This document shows, piece by piece, positions 24,634 through 36,858 of a DNA stretch of 64,000 nucleotides. Source of the stretch: Comamonas sp. GB3 AK4-5 (lineage in GTDB: Bacteria > Pseudomonadota > Gammaproteobacteria > Burkholderiales > Burkholderiaceae_C). Position numbers and translations under genes: made by a program. The notes beneath the pieces are model-generated. The model made no database searches. It was not told the DNA's origin and saw only the letters and a list, made by a program, of their open reading frames with translations. The stretch is from the NCBI RefSeq assembly GCF_041320665.1, contig NZ_CP166730.1, positions 3,224,001-3,288,000 on the forward strand, in the 5' to 3' direction. Numbering within the stretch: position 1 is the stretch's first letter; each line of letters begins with the position of its first letter.

Positions 24634-27060
24634 TCAATGCTTCACGGCTCCCGAAGGGTCAGCAGCCTTCTCACCCTTGTCAGCAGGCGCGGCGGCGGCC
24701 ACTTCCTCTTCAGTCAAAGGCACGGGCATGCGCTCCAGCGCCACCTTGAGCACCTGATCGATCCACTTGACGGGGATGATCTCCAGGCCGCTTTTCACAT
24801 TGTCCGGAATCTCCTGCAGGTCCTTGACGTTCTCTTCAGGAATCAAGGCTGTCTTGATGCCACCGCGCAAGGCGGCCAGCAGTTTTTCCTTCAGACCGCC
24901 AATGCCCGTGACTTCACCACGCAAGGTGATCTCACCGGTCATGGCCACATCGCTGCGCACGGGAATGCCCGTAAGCGCCGACACAAAGGCCGTGGCCATT
25001 GCCGCACCAGCGCTGGGGCCGTCCTTGGGCGTGGCGCCATCGGGCACGTGCACGTGCACATCGCGTTTTTCGAACAGCTCGTCCTTGATGCCCAGCATCT
25101 TGGCACGGCTGCGCACCACGGTACGTGCAGCTTCCACCGACTCCTTCATCACATCGCCCAGGGAGCCTGTACGCAGGATGTTGCCCTTGCCCGGCATCAC
25201 GGCCGCCTCGATGGTCAGCAGATCGCCACCCACCTCGGTCCAGGCCAGGCCCACGACCTGACCGACCTGGTTTTGCTGCTCCGCACGGCCATAGGTGTAC
25301 TTGCGCACGCCCAGGTAGTCGGGCAGGTTGTCGGCCGTGACCACCACCATGGGCTCCAGCTTCTTGAGCTGAATGCCCTTGATGACCTTGCGGCAGATCT
25401 TGGACAGCTCACGTTCGAGCGAACGCACACCCGCTTCACGGGTGTAGTAGCGCACGATGTCGCGGATGGCGGATTCCTCCACCTTCAGTTCACCTTCGCG
25501 CACGCCGTTGTTGCTCAGCTGCTTGGGCAGCAGATAGCGCACCGCGATATTGGTCTTTTCGTCTTCGGTGTAGCCCGACAGGCGAATCACTTCCATGCGG
25601 TCCAGCAGGGCCGACGGAATATTCATGGAGTTGGAGGTGGCTACGAACATCACGTCCGACAGGTCGAAATCGACCTCGACGTAATGGTCACCAAAGGTAT
25701 GGTTTTGCTCGGGGTCCAGCACTTCCAGCAGCGCACTCGACGGATCACCACGGAAATCCATGCCCAGCTTGTCGATCTCGTCCAGCAGGAACAGCGGATT
25801 GCGCGCCCCCACCTTTTCCAGGCTCTGCAGCACCTTGCCCGGCATGGCGCCAATGTAGGTGCGGCGGTGACCGCGGATTTCCGCCTCGTCACGCATGCCA
25901 CCCAAGGCCATGCGCACGTATTTGCGGCCGGTGGCCTTGGCAATGGACTGACCCAGCGAGGTCTTGCCCACACCGGGAGGGCCAACCAGGCACAGAATGG
26001 GCGCCTTGACCTTGTCCACACGCTGCTGCACCGCGAGGTATTCCAGAATGCGGTCTTTGACCTTTTCCAGGCCAAAGTGGTCGGCATTGAGCACCTCTTC
26101 GGCGTTTGCCAGGTCGTGCTTGATCTTGGTCTTTTTGCTCCAGGGCAGACCCGTCAGCACATCAATGTAGTTGCGCACCACCGAAGCTTCTGCCGACATG
26201 GGCGACATCAGCTTGAGCTTTTTCAGCTCGGCCTCGGCCTTTTTGCGGGCCGCCACCGGCATCTTGGCCAGCTTGATCTTCTTTTCGATCTCTTCCAGAT
26301 CCGCGCCGTCTTCGCCTTCGCCCAGCTCTTTCTGGATAGCCTTGACCTGCTCGTTCAGATAGAAGTCACGCTGGTTTTTTTCCATCTGGCGCTTGACGCG
26401 GCCACGGATGCGCTTGTCCACATTCAGGATGTCGACCTCGCGCTCCAGCTGCTCAAACAGGTTTTCCAGACGCTCCTTCACATCGGCCAGGCCCAGCACC
26501 TGCTGCTTGTTTTCCAGCTTCAGCGGCAGGTGGGCGGCGATGGTGTCGGCCAGTCGGCCCGGCGAATCGATGCCAGAGATCGAGCTCAGGATTTCCGAAG
26601 GAATCTTCTTGTTGAGCTTGACGTACTGGTCGAACTGCTGCGTCACGGCACGGCGCAAGGCTTCCACCTCGCTGGAAGGCGTGGCGTCTTCTGCCTCGGC
26701 CTGCGCACGTGGCACGCTGGTGAAGTGGGTTTCGTGGTCGGTGATGCTGTCCACCTGGGCACGCTGCTGGCCTTCCACCAGCACCTTCACGGTGCCGTCG
26801 GGCAGCTTGAGCATCTGCAAGATGGTGGAGATGCAACCCACCTCGAACATGTCGTCGGCAGACGGCTCGTCCTTGGACGCAGTCTTCTGCGCTACCAGCA
26901 TGATGCGGCGGTCGCCTTCCATGGCCAGCTCCAGAGCCTTGATGCTCTTGGGGCGCCCCACAAACAGGGGAATGACCATGTGGGGAAACACCACGACGTC
27001 GCGCAGCGGCAGCAGCGGCAGGTCGACGGGTGTATCGGTCACGGGAGTAGTACCTGACAT
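24634..27060 (-). CDS. lon: ATP-dependent Lon protease
   Basis: An 808-residue cytosolic AAA+ serine protease that degrades misfolded and regulatory proteins. It has the N-terminal LON substrate domain ([20 protein letters not shown]), a coiled-coil middle, a AAA+ module with Walker [12 protein letters not shown] and Walker B FLLDEIDK, and a C-terminal protease domain with the catalytic Ser in [10 protein letters not shown] and Lys in the following [15 protein letters not shown] segment. The start [10 protein letters not shown] is preceded by GAGGAA. Last gene of the tig-clpP-clpX-lon block. Confidence 0.98.
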   Translation of the reverse strand: MSGTTPVTDTPVDLPLLPLRDVVVFPHMVIPLFVGRPKSIKALELAMEGDRRIMLVAQKTASKDEPSADDMFEVGCISTILQMLKLPDGTVKVLVEGQQRAQVDSITDHETHFTSVPRAQAEAEDATPSSEVEALRRAVTQQFDQYVKLNKKIPSEILSSISGIDSPGRLADTIAAHLPLKLENKQQVLGLADVKERLENLFEQLEREVDILNVDKRIRGRVKRQMEKNQRDFYLNEQVKAIQKELGEGEDGADLEEIEKKIKLAKMPVAARKKAEAELKKLKLMSPMSAEASVVRNYIDVLTGLPWSKKTKIKHDLANAEEVLNADHFGLEKVKDRILEYLAVQQRVDKVKAPILCLVGPPGVGKTSLGQSIAKATGRKYVRMALGGMRDEAEIRGHRRTYIGAMPGKVLQSLEKVGARNPLFLLDEIDKLGMDFRGDPSSALLEVLDPEQNHTFGDHYVEVDFDLSDVMFVATSNSMNIPSALLDRMEVIRLSGYTEDEKTNIAVRYLLPKQLSNNGVREGELKVEESAIRDIVRYYTREAGVRSLERELSKICRKVIKGIQLKKLEPMVVVTADNLPDYLGVRKYTYGRAEQQNQVGQVVGLAWTEVGGDLLTIEAAVMPGKGNILRTGSLGDVMKESVEAARTVVRSRAKMLGIKDELFEKRDVHVHVPDGATPKDGPSAGAAMATAFVSALTGIPVRSDVAMTGEITLRGEVTGIGGLKEKLLAALRGGIKTALIPEENVKDLQEIPDNVKSGLEIIPVKWIDQVLKVALERMPVPLTEEEVAAAAPADKGEKAADPSGAVKH

Positions 27061-27208
27061 GGTATTCCTCAGTAATGCTGCAGAACATGCTCTGCAGCGG
27101 ATATCGGAGAAGCCAGGCTGGCCCAGCGGCCCTGGGCCACTGGCTTGCACAGCCTTTCAGAGAAGCATGCGGGCGCCATGGGCGCACCGCATACCTCTGC
27201 CCACAGAC

Positions 27209-28471
<1,263 letters not shown>

Positions 28472-28575
28472 GGGGGCAGTGCCTTGTTACAAAGAAGAGG
28501 AAAAACAATGATACCAACAGGAAAAACGGCGCACTCCGTGTGGAATAACGCCGCACTCCCTCGGCTTCGCGGTGC

Positions 28576-29184
28576 TTAGGAGCGCCGAGCAATCACCTGG
28601 TCCACCAGACCATAGTCCTTGGCTTCATCAGCACTCAGGAAATAGTCGCGCTCGGTGTCGCGCTGGATCTTTTCCAGCGACTGACCAGTACGCTCTGCCA
28701 GGATGTTGTTCAGCTGCTCGCGGGTCTTGAGGATTTCACGGGCGTGAATCTCGATCTCCGTGGCCTGACCCTGCATGCCGCCCAGCGGCTGGTGGATCAT
28801 GACCTTGGAGTTGGGCAGCGCAAAGCGCTTGCCCTTGGCCCCTGCAGCCAGCAGGAAAGCACCCATGCTGGCAGCCATGCCGGTGCACAGCGTGGACACA
28901 TCCGGCTTGATGAAGTTCATCGTGTCGAAGATGGCCATGCCGGCGCTCACCGAGCCACCGGGCGAGTTGATGTAGAACGAGATGTCCTTGTCGGGGTTCT
29001 CGCTCTCCAGGAACAGCAGCTGCGCCACCACCAGGTTGGCCGTTTGGTCATTCACCGGGCCCACCAGGAAGATCACGCGCTCCTTCAGCAAGCGCGAATA
29101 GATGTCGTACGACCGCTCACCGCGGCCGGACTGTTCGATCACCATAGGGACCATGCCCAAACCCTGTGTATCCAATGCGCTCAT
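28576..29184 (-). CDS. clpP: ClpP protease proteolytic subunit
   Basis: A 202-residue serine peptidase that forms the barrel of ClpXP. The catalytic triad is readable as Ser106 (GMAASMGAF), His131 (MIHQPLGG) and Asp180 (RDTERDYF), with the spacing of the E. coli enzyme. The start [10 protein letters not shown] follows AGGAGAG. Upstream is tig. Confidence 0.98.
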   Translation of the reverse strand: MSALDTQGLGMVPMVIEQSGRGERSYDIYSRLLKERVIFLVGPVNDQTANLVVAQLLFLESENPDKDISFYINSPGGSVSAGMAIFDTMNFIKPDVSTLCTGMAASMGAFLLAAGAKGKRFALPNSKVMIHQPLGGMQGQATEIEIHAREILKTREQLNNILAERTGQSLEKIQRDTERDYFLSADEAKDYGLVDQVIARRS

Positions 29185-29233
29185 AGTTCTCTCCTGTCAA
29201 TTTCAGCAATGTAGCCTAGCCAAGAAATGAAAT

Positions 29234-29261
29234 GGGGCTTGTGCCGCAAAGCACAAGCCCC
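29234..29261 (-). promoter_or_regulatory. Strong hairpin between tig and clpP
   Basis: Perfect 11-bp stem GGGGCTTGTGC / GCACAAGCCCC with a 6-nt loop in the 140-bp gap. On the minus strand it is followed by a T-rich but interrupted tail, so it may be a partial terminator/attenuator or an mRNA-stabilising structure separating tig from clpPX-lon expression. Confidence 0.6.
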
Positions 29262-29324
29262 GGTGATGAAAAGCCTAACGGGGACTTTCTGCCAGCAGCC
29301 CGCCCACCGTCAGGTCAAGCCGCT

Positions 29325-30635
29325 TTAGGCCTGACCCATCAGCTCATCAAACGACACAGCCTTGTCGCTCACCTTGGCCTTGCCCAACACAAACTCGGTC
29401 ACATTGTTTTCCAGCACCACGGCTTCCACTTCAGCCAGACGCTGACGGTCGCCAAAGTACCAGCGCACCACATCTTCCGGCTTTTCGTAGGAAGCTGCCA
29501 GCTCATCCACATGGGCCTTCAACTGCTCGGGCGTGGCTTCCAGCTTGTTGGTCTTCACCAGCTCGGCAACCACCAGGCCCAGACGCACGCGGCGCTCGGC
29601 TTGGGGCAGGAAGATGTCTTCGGGGATTTCAGCATTGGCTGCATCCTTGATGCCGCGCTGCTGCAGGTCGGCGCGTGCGCCTTCCAGCAGACGGCCCACT
29701 TCGGCTTGCACCGAAGCCTTGGGCAGCTCCAGCTCGGCCACGGACACCAGAGCGTCCATGGCGGCTTGCTTGTTGCGAGCCTGCACGCGGAACTTCACTT
29801 CGCGCTCCAGGTTCTTCTTGATGTCACCGCGCAGACCGTCGACCGTGCCGTCAGCAATGCCCAGCGACTTGACGAAGGCTTCGTTCACTTCGGGCAAGTT
29901 TGCGGACTCAATCTTCTTCACGGTCACCAGGAAGTCGGCAGTCTTGCCGGCCACATCCTTGCCATGGTAGTCCTCGGGGAAAGCCAGGGGGAAAGTCTTG
30001 GACTCACCGGCCTTCATGCCGCGCACTGCGTCTTCGAATTCCTTAAGCATCTGGCCTTCGCCCACCAGGAACTGGAAGTCTTCGGCCTTGCCGCCGGCAA
30101 AGGTTTCGCCGTCGATCTTGCCTTCAAAGTCCACGGTCACGCGGTCACCGTCCACAGCGGCTTCGGCAGCGGGGCGCTGAGCGAAGGTGCGACGCTGCTT
30201 GCGCAGAATGTCCACGGTCTTGTCGATGGCTTCGTCGTTCACTTCAGCGGTCAGCTTTTCGACAGCGGCACCGGCCAGATCACCGATCTTCACTTCGGGG
30301 AAGACTTCGAAGATGGCGTCGAACTGGGCTTCGCCTTCGGCAGCGCCTTCCTTTTCGGAAATACGCGGCTGGCCAGCCACGCGCAGGCCGGCTTCATTCA
30401 CGGCCTGTGCAAAAGCCTCGCCCACCTTGTCGTTCAGCACTTCGTACTGCACGGAGTAGCCGTAGCGCTGTGCCACCACGTTCATGGGCACCTTGCCGGG
30501 ACGGAAACCATCCATCTTCACCGTGCGTGCCACCTTCTTCAGGCGCGAATCGACTTCGGTCTGGATTGCGGCGAGGGGCAGGCTCAGCGTGATCTTGCGC
30601 TCGAGCTTTTCAAGGGTTTCAACAGTAACTGCCAT
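29325..30635 (-). CDS. tig: Trigger factor, ribosome-associated chaperone
   Basis: A 436-residue peptidyl-prolyl isomerase/chaperone that binds the ribosomal exit tunnel. The N-terminal ribosome-binding domain carries the GFRPGKVP signature (about residues 43-50), followed by an FKBP-type PPIase domain ([19 protein letters not shown]) and a helical C-terminal chaperone domain. The start [10 protein letters not shown] is the family start and has AGGAA upstream. Confidence 0.98.
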   Translation of the reverse strand: MAVTVETLEKLERKITLSLPLAAIQTEVDSRLKKVARTVKMDGFRPGKVPMNVVAQRYGYSVQYEVLNDKVGEAFAQAVNEAGLRVAGQPRISEKEGAAEGEAQFDAIFEVFPEVKIGDLAGAAVEKLTAEVNDEAIDKTVDILRKQRRTFAQRPAAEAAVDGDRVTVDFEGKIDGETFAGGKAEDFQFLVGEGQMLKEFEDAVRGMKAGESKTFPLAFPEDYHGKDVAGKTADFLVTVKKIESANLPEVNEAFVKSLGIADGTVDGLRGDIKKNLEREVKFRVQARNKQAAMDALVSVAELELPKASVQAEVGRLLEGARADLQQRGIKDAANAEIPEDIFLPQAERRVRLGLVVAELVKTNKLEATPEQLKAHVDELAASYEKPEDVVRWYFGDRQRLAEVEAVVLENNVTEFVLGKAKVSDKAVSFDELMGQA

Positions 30636-30718
30636 GATGGTTCCTAAATCTCGGGGAAAGGGTGGACCGTGCCGGCTGCAGTACAGCCTGCACCGTATTC
30701 CGCAAAGTCTCACATGGA

Positions 30719-30805
30719 TGGTGCGCGGGGCCGGACTCGAACCGGCACGGTGTTGCCACCGTCAGGACCTAAACCTGGTGCGTCTACCAATTTCGCCACC
30801 CGCGC
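30719..30805 (-). tRNA. tRNA-Leu (anticodon TAG)
   Basis: 87 nt with encoded CCA, begins GCGCGGGTGGCGAAATTGG, anticodon loop GTTTAGG, long variable arm, T-loop GTTCGAGTC. Immediately upstream of tig on the same strand. Confidence 0.95.
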
Positions 30806-31051
30806 GGTCTCTATAACTGCAAAGCCGGCAGGCGCGCTGCCGGCTTGTGCGTTAGGGGTCAACCTTGGATTTTAGCGTGGATTCTTTGGGCCCCATGGAT
30901 TTTCACTTTCAAACCTTCAAATTTGTGTAGCCGGCGCTATCTCTGTGAGCCACGCCCTCACGCCTTTTCAGCCGCAGAAAACCGGCTGCCCCAGGCCGGG
31001 GCAACCAGCAAGGGCCGCACCACTGCAAAGGCAGCCCCCACATGAGGCCGC

Positions 31052-34000
31052 TCAGGTGGTGATATCCAGCCCCGGCTTTTTCACCCTGAACCAGGCTGCA
31101 TACATGGCGGGCAGGGCCAGCAAGGTGAGCACCGTCGCCACCACCAGCCCACCCATGATCGCCACGGCCATGGGCCCCCAGAACACGCTGCGCGACAGCG
31201 GAATCATGGCCAGCACGGCGGCGGCGGCGGTCAGCACAATGGGCCGCAGGCGGCGCACGGCGGCTTCCACGATCGCATCCCAGGCCGGTACGCCCCGGGC
31301 GCGATCCAGCTCGATCTGGTCGATCAAGATCACCGAGTTGCGCTGGATCATGCCCATTAGTGCGATCACGCCCAAGAGCGCCACAAAGCCGAAGGGGCGG
31401 TTCAGCAGCAGCAGGGCTGCGGCCACGCCGGCAATTCCGAGCGGACCTGTCAGGAACACCAGCATGGCGCGACTGAAGCTGTGCAGCTGCAGCATCAGCA
31501 GCGTGAAGGTGAGGAACAGCATCACCGGCACACCGGCCGCAATCGAGGCCGATCCCTTGGAGCTTTCCTCCACCGCACCTGCCACTTCGATGCGGTAGTC
31601 CGTGGCGCCCTGGGCATGCCACTGCGCCTCCAGCTGGCGCAGCTGCGGCAGCAGCGCAGCCGTCACCGTGGCGCCTTGCAGGCCTTCGCGCACATCACCT
31701 TGCACGGTGATGGCGTAGTTGCGCCCTTCCCGCCACAGCACGCCCGGCTCCCAGCCCATGACGGGCTTGGCAATCTGCGTCAGCGGAATGGATTTGCCGC
31801 TGGCCGTGGGCAAATAGGCGTTGGCCACCTGGGAGATGGCCTCGCGCTCGCTGCCTGGCACGCGCAGCACGATGTCGATCAGCTTGTCGCCTTCGCGGTA
31901 CTGGCCCACAGCGGCACCGCTGAAGCGGATGCGGGCTGCCTGGGCGATGGACTGGCTGCTCACTCCCAAGGCCCGCGCCTTGTCCTGATCGACCTCCAGA
32001 CGCATCACCTTGACGGACTCGTTCCAGTTGTCATTCACGCCGCGCATATCGGCGCTGGCACGCAGCATCTCCTTGACGGTGTCGGCACGCTGGCGCAGCT
32101 GGGTCGGGTCGGTGCCTATGACGCGAAACTGCACCGGATAGGCCACCGGTGGACCGCTGGGCAGCAACTTGACCCGCCCGCGCGCTTCGGGGAATTCCTG
32201 GGCCAGCAGCGCAGGGAATGCCTGCAGCAACCGATCGCGTTGCGCCAAATCCTTGGCCAGCACAATGAACTGCGAGACGTTGCTCTGCGGGAAGACCTGG
32301 TCCAGCGGCAGATAAAAGCGCGGCACGCCCGTACCCACCCACACGGCCACGTTCTCCACGCCGTCAAGCTGCATGAAACGCTGCTCCATGCGCTGCACCA
32401 CGGCCTCGTTGGCTGCAAAGGCCGTGCCTTCGGGAAACCAGGCATCGACCAGGATTTCCGGGCGATTGGAGTCCGGGAAGAACTGCTGCTGCACCCGCGT
32501 CATGCCCACAATGCCCAGCCCAAACACCAGGGCCGTGGCGCCAATGGTCAGCCAGCGGTGCTGCACACACCAGTACACCGCGCGGCGAAAGCGGTTGTAG
32601 AACGGGCTGTCGAACACCTCATGCGGATCCTCGCTCATGCCCGGATGCACCTCATGCTTGGGCTGTTTGAGGAACAGCGTGCCCAGATAGGGCACAAAGT
32701 ACACCGAGGCCAGCCAGCTCAACACCAGAGCCACCACGGTCACAGCAAAGATGGCGAAGGTGTATTCCCCGGTCATGGACTTGGCCATGCCAATGGGCAA
32801 AAAGCCGGCCGCCGTGATCAAGGTGCCGGTCAGCATGGGCTTGGCAGTAATCTCGTAGGCAAAGGTGGCCGAGCGCAGCTTGTCATAGCCCTCTTCCATC
32901 TTGCGCACCATCATCTCCACCGCAATGATGGCGTCGTCCACCAGCAGGCCCAGGGCGATGATGAGCGAGCCCAGCGACACCTTGTGCAGCCCTATGCCCC
33001 AGTACCACATAGCCAGAAAGGTGGCGGCCAGCACCAGCGGAATCGTCACCCCCACCACCAGGCCGGGGCGCGGGTCGATGTACCAACGCTTCCACCACAC
33101 CGAGGCTTCGGCACGCTTGTGCAGGCCCAGGCTGACAAAGCTCACCGCCAGCACCACCACCACGGCCTCGATCAGCACCTTGATGAATTCATTCACCGAC
33201 TCGGACACCGCACGTGGCTGGTCCTGCACATTGGCCAGTTGCATGCCTGCCGGCAGCGTGGCCGCAATGCGCTCCACCGCCGCATGCAAGCCCTTGCCCA
33301 GGCGGATGATGTCCCCGCCCTTGGTCATGGAAATGCCCAGCGCAATGGACTCCTGGCCCTGAAAGCGCACCTTGGTCGCGGGCGGGTCCACATAGCCGCG
33401 CGTGATGTCGGCCACATCACCCAGGCGCAGCTGGGCGCCCGAGGCACCGCGAATCGGCATGGCGCGCAAGTCCTCGATGGCGGTGAACTGGCCGCCCACA
33501 CGCACCTGCACCTGCTCATCCGGCGTTTGCAGCACACCCGCGCCCTCGATGGCGTTTTGCTGGCTGAGCTGGCCCAGCACCTGGTTCATATCCAGACCCA
33601 GCTGCGACAGCCGTTGCTGCGATAGCTCGATGAACAGCTTCTCATCCTGCGCGCCGAACAGCTCGACCTTGGCCACATCCGGCACGCGCAGCAGTTGCTG
33701 GCGCACCTCGTCGGCCACGGTCTTGATTTCGGCGTAGCTAAAGCCCTCACCCTGCAGGGCATAGATCACGCCATACACATCACCGAATTCATCGTTGAAG
33801 AACGGCCCCTGCACGCCCTGCGGCAAGGTGTAGCGCATATCCCCCACTTTCTTGCGCACCGTGTACCACAGCTGGGGCACGTCGCCGGGGCGGGATTTGT
33901 CCTTGAGCTGGAAGATGACCTGCGACTCCCCCGGCTTGGAATAGCTGCGAATCTTGTCCGCATAGGGCACATCCTGCAGGGTGCGCTCGATCTTGTCGGT

Positions 34001-34216
34001 CACCTGCTCGGCCACCTGCTGGGCCGTGGCACCGGGCCAGTAGGTGCGGATCACCATGGCGCGGAAGGTGAAGGGTGGATCCTCATCCTGCCCCAGCTGG
34101 AAATAGGCCGCGCCCCCCAGCAGCAAGATGACGATCAGCAGATAACGGGTGAGCGGAATATGCTCCAGCGCCCAGCGCGAGAGATTGAAGCCGGCTTTGG
34201 GTTCCTGGCGTGCCAT
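31052..34216 (-). CDS. RND-family efflux permease
   Basis: A 1054-residue inner-membrane proton antiporter subunit. It has the RND layout: the first TM after residue 20, a large periplasmic loop, a TM cluster containing LGLLVDDAIIAVEMMVRKME with the TM4 acidic residues, a second periplasmic loop, and a final TM cluster (FGFVALLGVIALMGMIQRN). The subfamily resembles TriC/VexF-like multidrug pumps, but the substrate is not predictable. It starts 2 bp after its adaptor gene. No outer-membrane TolC-type gene is adjacent. Confidence 0.92.
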   Translation of the reverse strand: MARQEPKAGFNLSRWALEHIPLTRYLLIVILLLGGAAYFQLGQDEDPPFTFRAMVIRTYWPGATAQQVAEQVTDKIERTLQDVPYADKIRSYSKPGESQVIFQLKDKSRPGDVPQLWYTVRKKVGDMRYTLPQGVQGPFFNDEFGDVYGVIYALQGEGFSYAEIKTVADEVRQQLLRVPDVAKVELFGAQDEKLFIELSQQRLSQLGLDMNQVLGQLSQQNAIEGAGVLQTPDEQVQVRVGGQFTAIEDLRAMPIRGASGAQLRLGDVADITRGYVDPPATKVRFQGQESIALGISMTKGGDIIRLGKGLHAAVERIAATLPAGMQLANVQDQPRAVSESVNEFIKVLIEAVVVVLAVSFVSLGLHKRAEASVWWKRWYIDPRPGLVVGVTIPLVLAATFLAMWYWGIGLHKVSLGSLIIALGLLVDDAIIAVEMMVRKMEEGYDKLRSATFAYEITAKPMLTGTLITAAGFLPIGMAKSMTGEYTFAIFAVTVVALVLSWLASVYFVPYLGTLFLKQPKHEVHPGMSEDPHEVFDSPFYNRFRRAVYWCVQHRWLTIGATALVFGLGIVGMTRVQQQFFPDSNRPEILVDAWFPEGTAFAANEAVVQRMEQRFMQLDGVENVAVWVGTGVPRFYLPLDQVFPQSNVSQFIVLAKDLAQRDRLLQAFPALLAQEFPEARGRVKLLPSGPPVAYPVQFRVIGTDPTQLRQRADTVKEMLRASADMRGVNDNWNESVKVMRLEVDQDKARALGVSSQSIAQAARIRFSGAAVGQYREGDKLIDIVLRVPGSEREAISQVANAYLPTASGKSIPLTQIAKPVMGWEPGVLWREGRNYAITVQGDVREGLQGATVTAALLPQLRQLEAQWHAQGATDYRIEVAGAVEESSKGSASIAAGVPVMLFLTFTLLMLQLHSFSRAMLVFLTGPLGIAGVAAALLLLNRPFGFVALLGVIALMGMIQRNSVILIDQIELDRARGVPAWDAIVEAAVRRLRPIVLTAAAAVLAMIPLSRSVFWGPMAVAIMGGLVVATVLTLLALPAMYAAWFRVKKPGLDITT

Positions 34217-34218
34217 GG

Positions 34219-35430
34219 TCAGCGCCCCTGCTGCGCTGCTGCGCCGGCCTGCTCTGCTGCGGACACTTCGGATTTGATAGCAGACCCTGCTTCACCAGCC
34301 TGCGTTACAGCCTGTTTTGGCGCATATTTATCCTGGTAGACCGTCACATGCTGGCCCTCGGTCAACACATGCACGCCCGCCGTCACCACCTGCATGCCCG
34401 GCGCCACGCCCTGGGCAATCACCGCCTCGTTGCCATCGGCCGAGGCCACCGTCACCAGCTGGCTGCGCACGGTCTTGGCCTGCGAGTCATACACCCACAC
34501 CGCCGATTGATCTCCCTGCGCGCGCAGCGCCGTGGTCGGCAGCTTGATGAGCGCCGTCCCCGCCGGGCCCATGCCCTGGGGCAGGGCATACACGGTGGCC
34601 CCCAGGGGCAGGGGCGCATCGGCCGCCAGCGCCACCTTCACGGCGTAGGTGCGCGTCACCGGGTCGGCCGCAGCCGCCAGCTCGCGCACCTTGCCCTGCA
34701 GCAGCGCCCCGCCATCGGCCCAGGGCCGCACCTGCACGGCCTGGCCCACATGCACCAGGCCGCGCTTGTCTTCGGGCACAGCCAACACCACGTCGCGCGC
34801 GCCGTCCTGGGCAATGCGCACCACGGGCGCGCCGGCTGCCACCACCTGGCCAGGTTCGGCCTCCACGGCCGTCACCACACCGGCCACATCGGCCACCAAC
34901 CGGGTATAGCCGCTTTGATTGGATTGGGATGCGGCATTGGCCTTGGCCTGGTCCAGCTGCGCCTGGGCAGATTTGAAGGCGGCAGAGCGCCGGTCCAGCT
35001 CGGCGCCGCTGATGAAGTTCTTGTCCTTCAGCGCCTGGTAGCGCGCCAGATCGGCCGCAGCCAGATCGCGCTGCGTGGTGGCCGCCGCCATCTGGGCCTG
35101 GGCGGCCTGGGCCGCCAGGGCGTAGTCGCTGCCATCGAGCTGAGCCAGCAACTGGCCGGCCTGCACACTCTGGCCCACATCCACCAGGCGCTGCACCAGC
35201 TTGCCCGCTACACGAAAGCCCAGCCGCGACTCGGTGCGCGCGCGCACCTCACCGGCGTACTCCAGCGTCGCCGTGGCGTTCGATGCCCCCACGGTGACCA
35301 GCTTCACCGCGCGCACAGGCTCCTCGGCTGCAGGCTTGCGCGAGCAGCCCGCCACAGTCAACGCCACCGTCACTCCCACCAGCACACCGGCCCACGGCGT
35401 GCGTCCCCAAGCGCAAGGCTTCATCGCCAT
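34219..35430 (-). CDS. RND efflux periplasmic adaptor lipoprotein
   Basis: A membrane-fusion protein of 403 residues with a lipobox (LTVAGC) for inner-membrane anchoring, a lipoyl/barrel-sandwich motif (VRARTESRLGFRVAGKLVQR ... VDVGQSVQAGQLLAQLD), a long Ala-rich coiled-coil hairpin, and C-terminal beta-barrel domains. The start chosen has AAGGG five bases upstream; a second ATG two codons later is possible. Co-transcribed with the RND permease. Confidence 0.9.
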   Translation of the reverse strand: MAMKPCAWGRTPWAGVLVGVTVALTVAGCSRKPAAEEPVRAVKLVTVGASNATATLEYAGEVRARTESRLGFRVAGKLVQRLVDVGQSVQAGQLLAQLDGSDYALAAQAAQAQMAAATTQRDLAAADLARYQALKDKNFISGAELDRRSAAFKSAQAQLDQAKANAASQSNQSGYTRLVADVAGVVTAVEAEPGQVVAAGAPVVRIAQDGARDVVLAVPEDKRGLVHVGQAVQVRPWADGGALLQGKVRELAAAADPVTRTYAVKVALAADAPLPLGATVYALPQGMGPAGTALIKLPTTALRAQGDQSAVWVYDSQAKTVRSQLVTVASADGNEAVIAQGVAPGMQVVTAGVHVLTEGQHVTVYQDKYAPKQAVTQAGEAGSAIKSEVSAAEQAGAAAQQGR

Positions 35431-35506
35431 TCCCACCCTTACTTACTGACTAGCTGGTTATTAAAAGATTCGGCATATTAACCGCAGCACGGCGACAATC
35501 CACCGC

Positions 35507-36397
35507 GTGAAGTCCACTACCCCCGCCACAGCGACCAAGGCCTCGCTTTCCCAGGCCGCACCGGTCACGCATTACGAGAACTTTCCGGTCGCCTCCCTCC
35601 TCTGCCCACCGGCGCTGCGCCCACCGATTGCGGCGCTCTACCACTTTGCCCGCAGCGCAGACGACCTGGCCGACGAGGGAGACGCCACACCGTCTCAGCG
35701 CCTGGCCGACCTGGCGGCCTACCGCCAGGAGCTGCACGCCGCGGCCGCTGGCAGCCCGCCCGGCCCGCGCTGGGCCGGCATCTTTGGCCCGCTGCAATAT
35801 GCGCTGCAGCAACACCATCTGCCCGCGGCACTGCTGGACGATTTGCTCAGCGCCTTTGCCCAGGATGTGGACTTCAATGCCCGCGCCGCCAGCTATGCCG
35901 ACCGCGACCAGCTGCTGGATTACTGCCGCCGTTCCGCCAACCCCGTGGGCCGGCTGCTGCTGCATCTGTATGGCATACAGGACGCCACCAGCCTGCAGCA
36001 AAGCGATGCCATTTGCAGCGCACTGCAGCTGATCAATTTCTGGCAGGACCTGAGCGTGGACCTACCACGCGGCCGCCACTATCTGACCGATGCCGACTGC
36101 AGCCGCTTTGGCGTGCAGCGCGCCGATCTGCTGCAGCCCCAGACCACGGAAGCCAGCCGCGCCCTGGTGATGGACTGCGCCACCTGGGCCCGCGCACTGA
36201 TGCTGCAGGGCGCCCCCCTGGTGCACCGCCTGCCCGGGCGCGCAGGCTGGGAGCTGCGCCTGGTGGTGCAAGGCGGGCTGCGCATTCTGGACAAGGTCGA
36301 GGCCTTGCAAGGCAACAGCCTGCTGCAACGCCCCACCGTGAGCAAGGCCGATCTGCCGCGCATGCTGTGGAAAGCGTTAAGGATGTCACCCCCCTGA
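35507..36397 (+). CDS. hpnC: Hydroxysqualene synthase HpnC
   Basis: One of three enzymes that make squalene from farnesyl diphosphate through presqualene diphosphate and hydroxysqualene. The 296-residue all-helical prenyl-synthase fold shows the first Asp-rich motif SADDLADEG and the second NFWQDLSVDLPRGR. Starts with GTG. It is divergent from the RND adaptor with a 76-bp gap. The last residues (MSPP) and the stop codon lie inside a dispersed repeat. Its usual partners hpnD and hpnE are about 4 kb downstream rather than adjacent. Confidence 0.9.
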   Translation: MKSTTPATATKASLSQAAPVTHYENFPVASLLCPPALRPPIAALYHFARSADDLADEGDATPSQRLADLAAYRQELHAAAAGSPPGPRWAGIFGPLQYALQQHHLPAALLDDLLSAFAQDVDFNARAASYADRDQLLDYCRRSANPVGRLLLHLYGIQDATSLQQSDAICSALQLINFWQDLSVDLPRGRHYLTDADCSRFGVQRADLLQPQTTEASRALVMDCATWARALMLQGAPLVHRLPGRAGWELRLVVQGGLRILDKVEALQGNSLLQRPTVSKADLPRMLWKALRMSPP

Positions 36398-36503
36398 GTC
36401 GCCTTCGGCGCCTTCCCCCCGCTCTTCGCTCGCTACGCTCGCGGGCAGGGGGACGCTGCCAGCGCTGCGGGGGCGGCCCTTGCGCGGCAGCCCTGGCCTG
36501 GGC
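36389..36503. repeat. Dispersed repeat A, copy 1
   Basis: Begins CACCCCCCTGAGTCGCCTTC and ends in CGGCCCTTGCGCGGCAGCCC plus a few bases. Contains CCCCGCTC...GAGCGGG-type arms that could fold. Related copies follow sdaA and a Bug gene. It supplies the hpnC stop codon. Confidence 0.85.
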
Positions 36504-36525
36504 CGCGCCCGTTTTACGCACCTAA

Positions 36526-36612
36526 GAGCGTGTTCACCATCACCTCGCGGCGCGCCCGCAAAGCCACTGGCCCGAAGGGTTGAAGCGAAATCGGGCGATT
36601 TCCTCGCGCTGA
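36526..36612. mobile_element. Shortened relic of the MITE-like element
   Basis: Starts GAGCGTGTTCACCATCACCT, matching the left end of the 8.3-kb MITE. It then jumps to CGCCCGCAAAGCCACTGG and TTGAAGCGAAATCGGGCGAT, matching its middle. About 85 bp of the internal part and the right end are missing. The following 36613-36858 has no supported gene, only a GCTTATGGATGCGCATAAGC palindrome and the sdaA leader. Confidence 0.7.
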
Positions 36613-36858
36613 AGCACATCGTGCCCCCGCTCTCGCTTCGCCGCAGGCAGCACCAGTTTTACGGCTACGCCCCCAAGCTGGCCGCTATGGCAGGAAAAGC
36701 CTTCCAAAGCTTATGGATGCGCATAAGCACCCTCACAATCCATAGCAAACCCCATCGCTGACTTAAGTAACCACCCTGCTTGCGAGCCGCCGGCTGCTGG
36801 CGCATGCTGGTCAGCGGTCCACCCTCACTTTCGCGCTCCAGGCCTACGAGGTATTTCC

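Noticed and set aside
24619..27057. An 812-codon plus-strand open frame opposite lon
   Set aside because: Composition is His/Leu/Gln-rich without any domain; lon on the other strand is fully conserved.
31481..33625. A 714-codon plus-strand frame opposite the RND permease
   Set aside because: Shadow frame; the permease is intact and recognisable along its length.
36613..36858. Possible riboswitch upstream of sdaA
   Set aside because: No glycine-riboswitch-type core was seen; the region holds a small palindrome and ordinary leader sequence.
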